This document shows, one piece after another, positions 8,902 to 18,050 of a stretch of DNA of 21,310 nt. The position numbers and the translations under genes were made by a program. The stretch is from Chara braunii (lineage: Eukaryota; Streptophyta; Charophyceae; Charales; Characeae), in the NCBI GenBank assembly GCA_003427395.1, contig BFEA01000557.1:454856-476165 (forward strand), in the 5' to 3' direction. A model generated the notes under the pieces. That model saw only the letters and a list, made by a program, of their open reading frames with translations. It was not told the origin of the DNA and made no database searches. The number at the start of each line of letters is the position of its first letter. The first letter of the stretch is position 1.

Positions 8902-9071
8902 CGGCAGGGGCCACTGCGCTGGTTCCTCCTCGCTGCGCTGCGCTAATCCTGCTAACACTGCAATGCTGCGCTAATCCTGAAGACTAACGTCCTATCTCTT
9001 CTAACCTACCGACTGAGGCTGGTACCCAGCTGATATAGTGCTGGGTTGGCCTCAGTCCTACTGAGGTCCTT

Positions 9072-9111
9072 CGGATCTGGACCGTTGATCAGGCCCAACG
9101 GTTCAGATCCG
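9072..9111. repeat. 16-bp hairpin with one wobble pair
   Basis: CGGATCTGGACCGTTG (9072-9087) pairs with CAACGGTTCAGATCCG (9096-9111); only one position is non-Watson-Crick. It is followed by a GGGCCC...GGGCCC pair at 9312-9329. Confidence 0.8.
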
Positions 9112-9586
9112 ATTTCCGAATCTGAAAATGGGCGCCAAACTGCACCACCGGCTGGGCCTACTAATGAACCGGTACCTGGCCTAAACGAACTAGCCGTTGG
9201 GTCTGGTGGCGTCTAAACGAGGCCTACCAGACCCTAAACTGAACCGACGGGACCTGAACTGGGCCCGTAGTGACCCGGTAACTAGGCCTGAATCGTGACT
9301 GCTACAGAACCGGGCCCTAACTGGGGCCCATGTGGTATCAGTATGCCACATACGTTCTCTCTTCTCCCCTCATCATACCCTGTCTCTCCTCTGCATGCAC
9401 CTCCTACCCGAGACCACCATCCCCATCACCTGCCTGTGCCCAGCCCGGCTATGGCCGCCGTGCGCCCCTGTCAGCTCAGCGCCCGTGTGCATGTCTGACC
9501 CACAGCGATAATGCAGCTGCTCGTGTGTGAGTGCTGCAGCGTGGCCTCATTGCCCACCAAGGCCAGAATACCTGACCCTGGGTGGA

Positions 9587-9611
9587 GCACTTTCCTTTAT
9601 GGAAAAAGTGC
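9587..9611 (-). promoter_or_regulatory. Putative LTR core promoter (TATA dyad), copy C
   Basis: GCACTTTCC, TTTAT, GGAAAAAGTGC: a near-perfect dyad around a TATA-like core (ATAAAGG on the minus strand), with arm bases changed in compensating fashion relative to copy B. Confidence 0.5.
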
Positions 9612-10034
9612 AGCCTGTGTCTGCCTGCGCGGGCCTGGCTGGAGATGTTTCAGTAGCTTCCAGTCAGGCCCCAGTGTCTGCGCCCAAGCCCACCTCTGCT
9701 GTTACAGGCCTGGGCTCCTTACAGTTTGGCATGTCCATGCAGCAGCCGACCAGGCTCCAAAGTGTTTCCCACATACTCATTGGCTCGTGGAGGTTGTGTG
9801 TTGACAATGCTGCATTTCGTTCGTCCCCGGCCACTGTGTGATGTGTCGGCCTCACACTACGTGTGCCCAGGGCACAACCACCTCAGGCCCTCGGCTCAAC
9901 TGTGCAGCGCAGCTGTTGCTTCAGGATAGAGCCAGGAAAGGCTCACCTTGCTTTGTGACCAACTGACGTGCTGCAACTGTCTGATACCCCGCATATGGAA
10001 AAATGTCGAACAGAGGCCTCACGTGGATATTCAG

Positions 10035-10057
10035 GCCCGCCTTCACTTAGGGCGGGC
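10035..10057. repeat. GCCCGCC hairpin of the LTR, copy C
   Basis: GCCCGCC / GGCGGGC arms around TTCACTTAG, identical to 1344-1366 and 5059-5081, although the surrounding LTRs are much more diverged. Confidence 0.75.
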
Positions 10058-10350
10058 ACGACGCTTGCTGGGGGCCACATCCCAGGACACTTGCATATCT
10101 GACAAGGGCCCTGCGAGGGCTCATTCCTCGCAGAGTGATCACTTTATTATTAATGATTGTAACAGCTTTTATTGGGTATGTGTTGCCATGAGGACACTGC
10201 AGTAGTCCGCAGTGAGATGGACACGACTTATTTTATTTATCCAACCGCGACATTTGTGGAGTTGATTATCCTTCTCGAAAAGATAGATTGAAGTGGTGTA
10301 TAACTTACTGAGTAATCAGTATATCTCACGTCTTTGTGTACATACAAGGG

Positions 10351-10733
10351 TGACTGACGGACTGTTATTTGACAAGACTGACAGGTTTGACAGACTGCAT
10401 TCTGAATGATGAGACTGTCAAGAGTACAATCTTGGGGGAATGCCACGACACTGACGGCCACTTCGGCTGAAGGAAGACTTATGCTAACCTTTTTCAGTCC
10501 CACAACTGGGCCGGCATGAAACATGATCGCATTGCCTACATCCAAGGATGTCAAGTCTGCCAGCGGAACAAAAGTTCCATGCAGGTCTGTTAAAACCACT
10601 ACCTGTCCAGTCCGGTCCCAACAACTCCGCATCTATTGATTTTATGGATACAAAGGTAAAAAGCAGAAATGGGAAGAGTCAAGTTATGGTGGTTGTAGAT
10701 AGGTTTAGTAAATTTGCTGTTTTTATTCCGCTG
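10351..10733 (+). pseudogene. Integrase N-terminal fragment, frameshifted
   Basis: This is the start of a Ty3/gypsy integrase. At 10351 the frame reads VTDGLLFDKTDRFDRL, matching GLLFVRTDVHDRL at 18453. A frameshift near 10400 leads to ILGECHDTDGHFG with an in-frame TGA after FG, then YIQGCQVCQRNK, so the HHCC zinc-binding residues are visible. A second shift near 10580 leads to LLKPLPVQSGPNNSASIDFMDTK, which carries the first catalytic Asp, and on to VVVDRFSKFAVFIPL at 10733. There the sequence stops matching. The second and third catalytic residues are in the separate piece at 11765. The two pieces overlap by about eight residues of diverged sequence, so they may come from two different copies. 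Confidence 0.85.
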
Positions 10734-11764
10734 TAATTACCTGACCACTGAGACATACAGCTGATTTCTGAGTTTTGCTCATGGAATGAATGCCTTGCTG
10801 AGTTTCCTGCTTGTTACTGAGTTCTCTAAATCTGTGTGTGTGCACACGTGCTGGTCTGCATGCCTGTCTGAGTGCTTGTCGGCTTGAGTGCGTGTGTGAC
10901 CGGCAAGGGCACTTGTTCGTCAGTGGGCCGGAAGGGCCGGTACTTACCTGTGGCCGTGATATTGAGGATTGCAGCGGGGAAAACACTCAAGTGGCGGGGA
11001 AAGAGGCCCGGGACACTTGAAGCAGCGGAAAACAATCAAGTACCAGGTAGGCCGGTACCACACCAGGTAGAGATAGATGTGCCGAGTACTCTAGGCCGAG
11101 CAGAAGAAGACAAAAGTTGGCATTTTCAGAGGCCCAGTAGTTGTAGGCTAGGTCTAGGCGGGTACCAGTCCAACCAGTCTGAGTCTAGGGCCTGTACGGG
11201 CAATATCAGAGTCTTTTCCCTCCGAAAGGGGGGAGGGTACCAGTTGGTTGGAGGCTACGCGGCCGAGGAAGTCACTCGCCAAGAGGCAAGCAGGCCGCTA
11301 TATCTCCAAGAGGAGCCAGTTGCTCCTCCTCACTATCGGTTTGCAAGTTTGACCACACACTGGTTGGAGCCCTGGCTGGAGCTGCGCTGCCGGGAAAGGA
11401 GCAAGGACATGGAGGAGGAAAAGACCAGGACTAGGAAGGGGAGCGCCAGAGGTACTTACCTGGCTATGGTGGTTTCCATCTTCATCACCTTGGTGGACGC
11501 TGCAGCAGGAAGGCCCAGTTGGGGCAGAGCTACACCAAGAAGCTTCGAGGCAGAGTCGGGCATGGTGGCCCGAGCTAGAGCAGCCATAGCTGTTTTGTGT
11601 TGTCCTTTGGACAGCACGGCGATGCCCTTCTAGTCCGCCACAGCCTCGGCCTATGAGGAAGAAGGAAGACGGGTGGCCATGGGTATGGTGGACCTCAAGT
11701 GATACCTTCAAGTTCAGTCATTCTTTTTGCAAGTGGACATCATTGTACTTTCTGATGAATGTGT
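10734..11764. other. 1.03-kb sequence inserted between two integrase fragments
   Basis: No known protein is recognised. It contains two minus-strand consensus donors, CAG|GTAAGT at 10942-10950 and 11454-11462. The second is preceded on the minus strand by ATGAAGATG..., like the LTR exon module, and followed by a CT-rich tract; GGCTATGG (11462-11469) abuts it. This order matches the LTR families, so the insert is probably LTR-derived and in plus orientation. A 253-codon stretch without stops (10872-11633) starts only at GTG and has no recognisable domain; I do not call it a gene. No clean TG...CA ends or target duplicate were found. Confidence 0.5.
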
Positions 11765-12747
11765 ACTTCGAAATTGGCCATGATCATAACACCACTGCCC
11801 GCTGAGGCAAAGACCAAGTTAGTGATTAGAGAATTCTTCAATCACTGGGTGAAAGATTACAGACACCCACTGACTATTGTTAGTGATAGGGATAGTAAAT
11901 TCACAGGCGACCGCTGGCAGCAACTGATGAAAGTTTATGGGTCAAAGTTGACCATGTCATCAGATAGACACCCAGAGACTAACGGCCAAACAGAGCAGAT
12001 CAACAAACCGCTCCAACAAGTGCTGCGCATGTACATTAGACCCGACCAGATCGATTGGGATGAGCATCTTCCCAAAGTGCAGTCTGCATATAACAACTCG
12101 GTGCACTTGTCTACTGCACGCACCCTGAATGAACTGGAAAAGGGTTGGCAGCCTCGGCGTCGGATGGACCGCCTGAATCCGGACCAGATTCGAAGATCGC
12201 CACCCAGAACAAGGGAATTTGCCATTCAATACGAGAAACACTTAGAGCAGGCGAAAAAGAACATCCTTAAGGCCCAGCATCAGATTGAACAGGCCAACAA
12301 GCACCGATGACCTTCGCAATTCGCCGTAGGTGACTTAGTTTGGGTAAGTCTAAGGAGTTTGTTCTGGAAGAAGGGATCTCGCAGAAACTGTTACCTGTGT
12401 ATAGGGGACCATGGCAAGTGCTAGACGTCAAGGGAGAGACAGCTGGTCCGTCCTACACTATCAAGATTCCACCCCGCCTGCACACATACCCCGTATTCCA
12501 CGCGTCTAAGTTGCTACCCTGTGTCACGAACGACCAGTTTCCCTTTCGTTATTCCATGATCCCACCAGACATGGATGGAGGTTATGATGGCGATAGAATA
12601 GTGGCCGAAGATATCTTCCGTACAGGCCACAGAGGGAGACCACAGAGGCAGTACAAGGTTAGATTTGCCTATCAGGTACCCAGCGAAGATCTCTGGTTCC
12701 CCAGGGAAGAACTAATACAGACAGCCCCTCACATTCTCCTTTTATGA
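11765..12747 (+). pseudogene. Integrase catalytic core and C-terminus, broken
   Basis: This is the continuation of a Ty3/gypsy integrase. It begins at SKLAMIITPLPAEAKTKL, keeps the second catalytic Asp (TIVSDRDSKF) and, 35 residues later, the catalytic Glu (HPETNGQTEQ). It then has the AYNNS and NELEKGW stretch and a long helical linker. The frame stops at TGA 12308-12310, in the position of an Arg codon of the downstream homologue. A second disruption near 12345 shifts the frame; 12340-12747 carries the SH3-like GPY/F domain (YRGPWQVLDV), HTYPVFHASKLL and the chromodomain-like tail (QYKVRFAYQVPSEDLWFPREEL). It is roughly three-quarters identical to 18840-19868 by eye, so it is a related but distinct copy. 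The N-terminal zinc domain and first Asp lie in the fragment ending at 10733. Confidence 0.9.
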
Positions 12748-12821
12748 GAGAGCCCTGAGGGAAATGAACGTCTAAGACCGATAAAGATGAGATTTTTCTC
12801 GGAGGATCTCGGAATTAGGCC

Positions 12822-12837
12822 GGCGGGAGTGAAAGGA
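12822..12837 (+). promoter_or_regulatory. Polypurine tract
   Basis: GGCGGGAGTGAAAGGA lies 75 bases after the integrase stop, at the end of a stretch (TTCTCGGAGGATCTCGGAA) conserved upstream of the tracts at 5132 and 19858. It marks the start of the following LTR. Confidence 0.65.
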
Positions 12838-13146
12838 TTTAAGCTGCAGACACCCAGTTCTGGTCCCAGAGTCCTGAACTGTCCCAGTCCCAGGCTGCAA
12901 TGGTAGGATAGGCCGGAGGGTCAGTAGGCTGAAGTGTCGTAGGTCAGTAGGCCTCGGTACCGAAAAGTCGTATGTCGGTAGAAGTCCGTATGGTACCCGA
13001 CAAGAAAAGTCTAGGGAAGTCCAGTCCAGACCAACAGTCCCAAGTCCAATTTTGCAGCATGTCCCAGGAAAGTCCGGAAGGTACTTGCAGCAGACAGGCC
13101 GCAGCCGACCAGTACCGGTCTCCAGCAGGCCAAGCCAAGTCAAGTC

Positions 13147-13154
13147 CTATATAT
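13147..13154 (+). promoter_or_regulatory. TATA box candidate of the LTR
   Basis: CTATATAT in an otherwise mixed-composition region, about 310 bases after the polypurine tract, a plausible U3/R position. Confidence 0.4.
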
Positions 13155-13372
13155 CGCTGCTACAGTGCAGCGGCTCATCACTTGTTCATTTTGCAAGATG
13201 TGAAAGCACTGCTGCTGCTTGTGAGTTGAGGCAACTTGAGCACTCCGCGCCTGAAGAAGAGAGGTGCTAGCATGTTACTCCATAGCTAGGTTAGAGGTAG
13301 CGCACGAGGAGGGCGGCCATAGCCCCCAAGGTGGTAGCTTTTCGCGTGGGTGTATCCACGGTGACGATCTAG

Positions 13373-13376
<4 letters not shown>

Positions 13377-13442
<66 letters not shown>
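13377..13442. repeat. (GA)33 microsatellite
   Basis: 66 bases of uninterrupted GA dinucleotide. The corresponding place in other LTRs of the window holds an imperfect purine tract, so this is probably an expansion of that tract. Confidence 0.95.
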
Positions 13443-13445
<3 letters not shown>

Positions 13446-13513
13446 GAGAAGCCATAGCCGCCATCTGGTTGAGATTTGTTGGGTGGGTGTGCGCGGCAGA
13501 GCCGCTGGAGGCA

Positions 13514-13606
13514 AACATTCTTGTATATTACTATATTGATAAGAATTTTGGAGACGATAACTTCTTTGTGTTGATCATATCTCGGTTTGGCTTCTCATGT
13601 GAATGT
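13514..13606 (+). repeat. U5 end and leader fragment, left of the inversion
   Basis: Matches 21061-21180 in the same orientation (TTCTTGTATATTACTATATTG..., ATCTCGGTTTGGCTTCTCA, TGTGAATGT), with short deletions. Homology stops after TGTGAATGT at 13606, where minus-strand pol begins. The missing continuation (GTATGCAAGGTGGAGC...) is found on the minus strand at 18449, the far end of the block. Confidence 0.7.
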
Positions 13607-13641
13607 AGGAAACTCTGCTGGCGCTTCTTGTACATGTTTAA

Positions 13642-14376
13642 TCATAGCACCATGACAGGATCAATGGAATACACATTCCTAATTTTTTCTTGTGAATCGG
13701 TGCCCACGTCCAAGTATGTTACAATGGCACCAAAGAAATCTGATCTTCGACTTAATGCGTCGACGACAACATTATACTTATGCTTAACTGGCTTCAACTG
13801 AAAATCATATTGATCGATCTCCGCGGCCCACCTAGTCAGCTTAGGTATCATTCGGGCCTGTGTCTTAAGCCAGCGAAGTGTCTCATGATCTGAGTACATT
13901 TTGAAGTGCCTTCCTAGGAGATAGTGTCGCCAATGATCAAGGGCTTCTCTTAGAACAAACAACTCCCTCTCATACGTGGAAGCGGCGACCTTATCGTTAG
14001 GCAGTCGTCGGGACATGAACTCCACAGGTCTGTATCCATTTCCATCATCCTGTTGGAGTACAACACCTATCCTGTACTGACTGGCGTCGGTTGTGACGAC
14101 AAAGGGCAGCGAAGGATCAACAACTTTCAAAACCGGATAGTTAATCAGACATTTCTTTAAGCGTTTAAACGAAGTCGTACAGTCTGAATCCCGTTTCCAG
14201 ATTGTTTCTTTTTTAAGCAACCTTCGAAGGGGCGCAACAATTATCGTGAAGTGTCTTACAAACTTTCGATAATAATTGGCTAGCCCAAGGAACGACCGCA
14301 ACTCAGTCAAAGTGCGGGTGTTAGGCCAATCGCGTATTTGTGTCTTCCGGTTTGATTCCATCACCATCAAGTACAT
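13642..14376 (-). pseudogene. RNase H domain of pol (Ty3/gypsy)
   Basis: RNase H degrades the RNA strand during reverse transcription. The frame begins about 20 residues before the RT connection motif (LRSFLGLANYYRKFVRHF) and has the RNase H signature residues: Asp in VVTTDASQ (residue 97), Glu in STYERELF (136), Asp in KMYSDHETL (163) and Asp in VVVDALSRR (206). It ends at TGA 13642-13644 after YSIDPVMVL. The protein sense continues about 12 codons past this stop before the inversion joint at 13607. It is out of frame with the RT part; an indel near 14330-14350 separates them. All four metal-binding residues are present, but the gene is broken on both sides. Confidence 0.9.
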
Positions 14377-15796
14377 GCTCTAGATACAAAACTTGACGCT
14401 TAGCCCATTCGCACTTCTTTGGGTTCAGTTTCAACTTTGCCTCACGCAATTTATTTAGCACAAGTCGAAGGTGCTCGCAACATTCCTTTAAATCTTTACT
14501 GAAAATCAAAATATCATCGAGATATATAACGACAAATTTATCAAGCCATTCACGAAAATGTTCATTCATAGTTCTTTGGAAAGTTGCAGGGGCATTCGTA
14601 AGACCAAAGGGCAAAACAATGAGCTCATAGTGCCCATACCTTGTTCGAAAGGCAGTCTTGTGTTGGTCTTCTGGCTCTACCTCAATCTGATGGTAGCCAA
14701 ATTTTAAATCAATCTTTGTGAAATATTTACAACCCTGCACCCAATCCAATAAGTCGTCTATTCGCGGTAGTGACTCAGCATTTTTGACTGTTATATCATT
14801 TAACCTTCTGTAATCTATACACATGCGCACCGTACCATCTTTCTTTGACACAAATAGCACAGGCGCACCATAGGGTGATGAGCTAAGCCTTATCCATCCT
14901 TTTTCCAGCATTTCATCAAGCCGGGTTCGCAGCTCGTCTAACTCTTTAGGTGACATTCTATATATAGGCCCCTTAGGAATTTGGCTTCCTGGAATGATAT
15001 CAATACGGTGTTTAATTGGTCTCTCAACTACACCGCTTGGGGCCTTTGCCACATCTGCGAACTCTTTCAGAATTTTCTCAACTTCTGGGGACTTGGCCTC
15101 TTTTTTAGCTTCACCCTCTTTTACCGGACGCACAAATGCAATAAAAACTTGGTCATACAAATTATATTTCTTCACATGGCGGGCGAACGCGGGGGCACTC
15201 ATACAACAATGAGCTAAGTTGCTTTCCTTACCTGATTCATGGAATAGGCGGATTCTTTTCTTTCCACCTTGCGGACTAGGGAGCCAACACTCATGATCCC
15301 TCATTTTAATGTCCGCATTTGCAACTTCCCCCCAATCCATACCTAAAAGAATGTTAAAAGGAAGATTATCTTCCACCAAGAGAGTCAGAGAGTGGAGAAC
15401 ACGTTCCACCTTCCCCTTTGCTTCGAGCCGGAAGTATATCTTAACCCCTTCAACATATCTATCCATCACAGTTACCGTGCTATTAGCTAATTTACTTACC
15501 ACGGGGTCATCCAATTGCTTTGACTTAAGCCCGAGACGCAGTTTCTGCAAGCCTTTCATACTAATATAACTGCGTGTAGACCCGCTATCTATCATTCCTC
15601 CTACTCTTACTTTATTGACTTCAAGATCTGCAATTATTAGTTGTCCTTTACGTTTCTTCATTTCAGTCCAGGCCTGGCGACGAGCGGCCAACTCATCACC
15701 CATGCCAGCGAGGGATCCATCTAGAGAGATGCATACGCTTGCCACCTCTGGACAGTGCACTAGATGGGGACTGTCTACCCCTTCAGTTTCTGCCAA
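14321..15796 (-). pseudogene. Protease and reverse transcriptase of pol (Ty3/gypsy)
   Basis: The longest coding stretch in the window, 491 codons without a stop. The retropepsin has its catalytic DSG at residues 70-72 (GGMIDSGSTRSYIS) and FNILLGMDWG at 147-156. The RT has fingers motif SPYGAPVLFVSKKDG (308-321), CIDYRRLND, the first catalytic Asp in KIDLKFGYHQ (363), LPFGLTNAPATFQ (395-407) and the active-site YLDD (425-428). It ends in PEDTNTRLA where a small indel throws off the frame before RNase H. The ATG at 15796 is probably not the true start: the same frame is open upstream to about 15855, directly after the zinc knuckle, so pol was fused or frameshift-linked to gag. The reverse transcriptase palm looks intact; the gene as a whole does not. 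Confidence 0.9.
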
Positions 15797-15854
15797 TGAG
15801 ACCTTTGAATGGGAGGATTTCTTTTTTTCAACACGCGAAGTCCTTGTAGAGGCA

Positions 15855-16290
15855 ATTGAGACCTCTACTGGCTGTTCCCTTTTGCCATCTTGTAGTCAGG
15901 GCAATAAGGGACAATGTGGTCGGGGTCTCCACATTTAAGGCACTGGTTGGCAGCTTTCCTTTCCCGCCAAACTTTTTTTGTGATCCCCAACTTCTTCCAA
16001 GGTTCCCCTTCGGGTAGACCTGGATGAGGTGGGTATGGCTTGTCCCAATTGTTGTACCAAGTGCCTCTTCCTCTTCCCCAGGCAGAATTGAAACCACGGC
16101 CACCTTGCGAGGGACCATTACCCCTTCCACCCGCGTAGTAGCTACCTTCGCCACCACCCCTTTGGGTATCGGGTTGTCTTCCACCACGTCCGCGGCCTAC
16201 TCTTCCTCGGCCATGACCTCTTCCTTGGCGCCCTCCCCTCCGGCTACAACGGCTGCGTAGCTCCCCTCCTGAGCTACCAGACCGTTGGGT
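15855..16290 (-). pseudogene. gag: Nucleocapsid part of gag with CCHC zinc knuckle
   Basis: Binds genomic RNA in the particle. Codons in the frame through 15942 give an Arg/Gly-rich stretch (GRGRVGRGRGGRQP, about 16210-16165) and then CLKCGDPDHIVPYC (15942-15901), a perfect CX2CX4HX4C zinc knuckle. This frame differs from both the capsid frame upstream and the protease frame downstream. The switch from capsid lies around 16265-16290. The switch to pol lies just after the knuckle near a GGCAAAAGGGA run, which could be either a decayed single frame or a former programmed frameshift site. Confidence 0.8.
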
Positions 16291-18050
16291 CCTTCCTCAA
16301 GACTATAGTCTACTTGGTCCCAAGAAAGTGTTTCGACACCTCCTTCTTCAAAGGTCAGAAGGAGGCTGTCTTTCCCAGGTATAGACCTTGAGATCGTGCG
16401 GTTTTGCCATCTCTTACCTGCTTGCAGATCTTTCCAATAGTGGCAGTAGTTGGCCTCAGCCAAGAAGCCAGCATGATCTATGGTGATCTTGCTGAACTTC
16501 TCGTAGGTCATCCCCTCTTCTTTAGTACGGGGATACAACTGAGTACGAAGGGGGTCGGGTAGTACACGAGCAAAACTGTTTAATATATGAGCTGGGGTCA
16601 ATCCATGTTCGTTGCATTGCAGCAGCTCGTCCATTGTGGCTTTGAGTGCGGAGGTGCTCTTCCACTTCCTATCTGGAAGGCTTAGGACCAGCATCTAAGT
16701 CCTCATGGCCAAGTTCTTATCCTCAAACCATTATCTGACGGCTTTGAGGAATTCTTCAATGCGGGTTTGCTGAGAGAATTCTACCATGGATCTGCAACCC
16801 GCTTCCTTTTGCAGGGAGATTGCGAAACTCATGGCATCTCCTCCCATGCAGGAACTTGCCATCAGCACCCGGTCCCAATAAGGGATTCGCTGTCCATAGA
16901 AATAGGACTCGACGGCTGCAATCCAATGCAACACACTTTCTTCCTTCTTCCCATTATATGTCCATGGAAGTTTTAGCTTTATCTTTCTCACATCCCCTGA
17001 CTCTTCTTCTCGCTGCACTCCCTTCTTTTTCTTATCTCCATCTCCCCCATCTCCGTCTCCATCTCCACCTCCTCCTCCGCCGCTGCCTCGGACTATCTTC
17101 TCAATAACTTCCGGAGTGAAGGTTTCATTGATGTGTTCATCTAGTTTAACTATGTAGGACTGGATATGTTTGTCGACATCCTGTGCTGACTTCTGCAAAA
17201 ATGCATTCCAAACTCCCTCGAATTCGTACTGATGCGTTTCGATTTTCTACAGGGTCTTGTTTATTGCTGCAACCTCCTCTTTCGTATGGAGGACTGTTTC
17301 TGTTAGGAGAGCGAGTTTTTCTTCTGTGGCGGTTTGTTTTTTCTTTTGTTCCTGTATCTCTTTCTGCAACCGCTCCCCCTCTTCTTGCAGCCTTTTTTTT
17401 GCATCTAGCTCTTGCCTTTTCGCTGCAAGCATCTTATTATGCAACTCGGCCCTTTTTTCTTGCAATAGCAAGTCCTTCTCCCTCTGATCCTCAATGGATG
17501 CCAACTTTGCAATGAACACATCCCTTTCTTCTGCTGATTCTTGCACCTCGTTGCTGGTGTATGAATATTGATCATACCAGTCCAGCGGCCCAACCTGCAC
17601 TCTTTTCCCTCCAGCGCGGCTGCTTTTCCCTCCAGCGCGGCTGCTTTCAGGCACATCTTTGCGGCGCCTTTGCAGTTTCTCTCCTTCATCCTCATTTTCC
17701 TCTTTATCTTCTTCTATATGACTCAATTCTTCTTCCAACTCTTTTTCCATCTCCTCTTTCAGCTTCCTCTTCAAATCTTCTTCCTCTATTTGCGTCTTCT
17801 TTTTCATCTCCTCTTCTTTCTTTTTCTTTCATTCTTCTTTCTCCTTTTTCTTATCTGCCTGCCGGGGATCGATCTCTGCCTGTTCTGCAGGTGTGAGCCC
17901 TGGCTTTATACCCCCAGACCGCATCATCATACGGGAGGAGCATACCCGGCCAAAGCCCAGTGGAAAGAAGACCCTGAAGAGAGGGCCCAACAGAACAGAG
18001 AGGGCCAGAATTCCCTGCATGGGATAGTCATCCATGGTGGATGACAGCAC
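16197..18050 (-). pseudogene. gag: gag coiled-coil and capsid, four in-frame stops
   Basis: A single reading frame runs through this stretch, broken by TGA 17829-17831, TAG 17247-17249, TAA 16731-16733 and TAG 16695-16697, and closed by TAG 16197-16199. From the N-terminal side: a 73-codon piece (from ATG 18050) ending in KKKEKEE; a 187-codon Glu/Lys-rich coiled-coil piece with SSRAGGK repeated twice; then a capsid-type domain preceded by a Gly/Asp run (GGGGGGDGDGDGG), with KLKLPWTYNGKKEESVLHWI and ESYFYGQRIPYWDRVLMASS; then a linker to the Arg/Gly-rich nucleocapsid. Length and order fit Ty3/gypsy gag. The true start is uncertain. Confidence 0.75.

Larger units (their letters stand above)
8138..9350. 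mobile_element. Nested 1.2-kb TG...CA element (solo LTR or TIR element)
   Basis: This sequence splits the LTR above. Its ends are short inverted repeats, TGTTGCATACT (8138-8148) and AGTATGCCACA (9340-9350), one mismatch in 11. Flanks are TACAT (8133-8137) and TACGT (9351-9355), a 5-bp target duplicate with one change, or a 3-bp TAC duplicate. Removing the insert and one duplicate restores the family sequence CCAGGTACGT. TG...CA ends with a 5-bp duplicate fit a solo LTR of another family; a small DNA transposon is the alternative. No protein is recognised. It contains purine tracts (about 8340-8400, 8650-8710), a 24-bp tandem repeat, a 21-bp perfect palindrome and a 16-bp hairpin. Confidence 0.6.
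7900..10132 (-). mobile_element. LTR copy C/E, interrupted by an insertion
   Basis: Two halves of one LTR of the A/B/D family. 7920-8135 aligns with the inner (U5) part of copy D, for example the shared GTCGCTCCT...CTGTCTGGCG run near 7998-8020. 9351-10132 aligns with the outer part: CT-rich tract, GGCTATGG (9447-9454), TATA dyad (9587-9611), GCCCGCC hairpin (10035-10057) and terminal hairpin TGCGAGG/CCTCGCA (10112-10132). The halves meet exactly at the conserved splice-donor site once 8138-9350 is removed. The TG...CA outer end is at 10132, flanked by GAGT. The inner end is unclear: homology fades into gag at about 7890-7920, so the LTR is probably truncated there. Confidence 0.65.
12838..13560 (+). 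mobile_element. LTR downstream of integrase (plus strand), approximate
   Basis: This lies between the polypurine tract and the conserved U5-type end (CAAACATTCTTGTATATTAC at about 13514). It contains a TATA box candidate CTATATAT (13147-13154), GGCCATAGCC (about 13316) and GCCATAGCC (13451-13459) motifs and a (GA)33 run. Only its last 130 or so bases, and weakly its first 40, align with the LTR at 19874-21095. It is therefore either very diverged from that LTR or belongs to another subfamily. The exact ends are not defined; no TG...CA pair with a target duplicate was found. Confidence 0.5.

Noticed and set aside
8768-8940. CRISPR-like array
   Set aside because: Units are directly adjacent without unique spacers; an ordinary tandem repeat in eukaryote-like DNA.
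8746-8958. Arg/Thr-rich repeat protein (minus)
   Set aside because: The peptide repeat merely reflects the 24-bp DNA tandem repeat and palindrome.
10872-11633. 253-codon frame as a gene
   Set aside because: Begins at GTG, has no recognisable domain, and includes antisense donor sites and LTR-like motifs. Kept only as an observation.
13264-13539. Arg-Glu repeat protein
   Set aside because: Produced by the (GA)33 microsatellite.
17247-18050. Independent host coiled-coil gene
   Set aside because: Same frame and strand as the following capsid and in the right place for gag; Glu/Lys coiled coil before capsid fits a retrotransposon gag.
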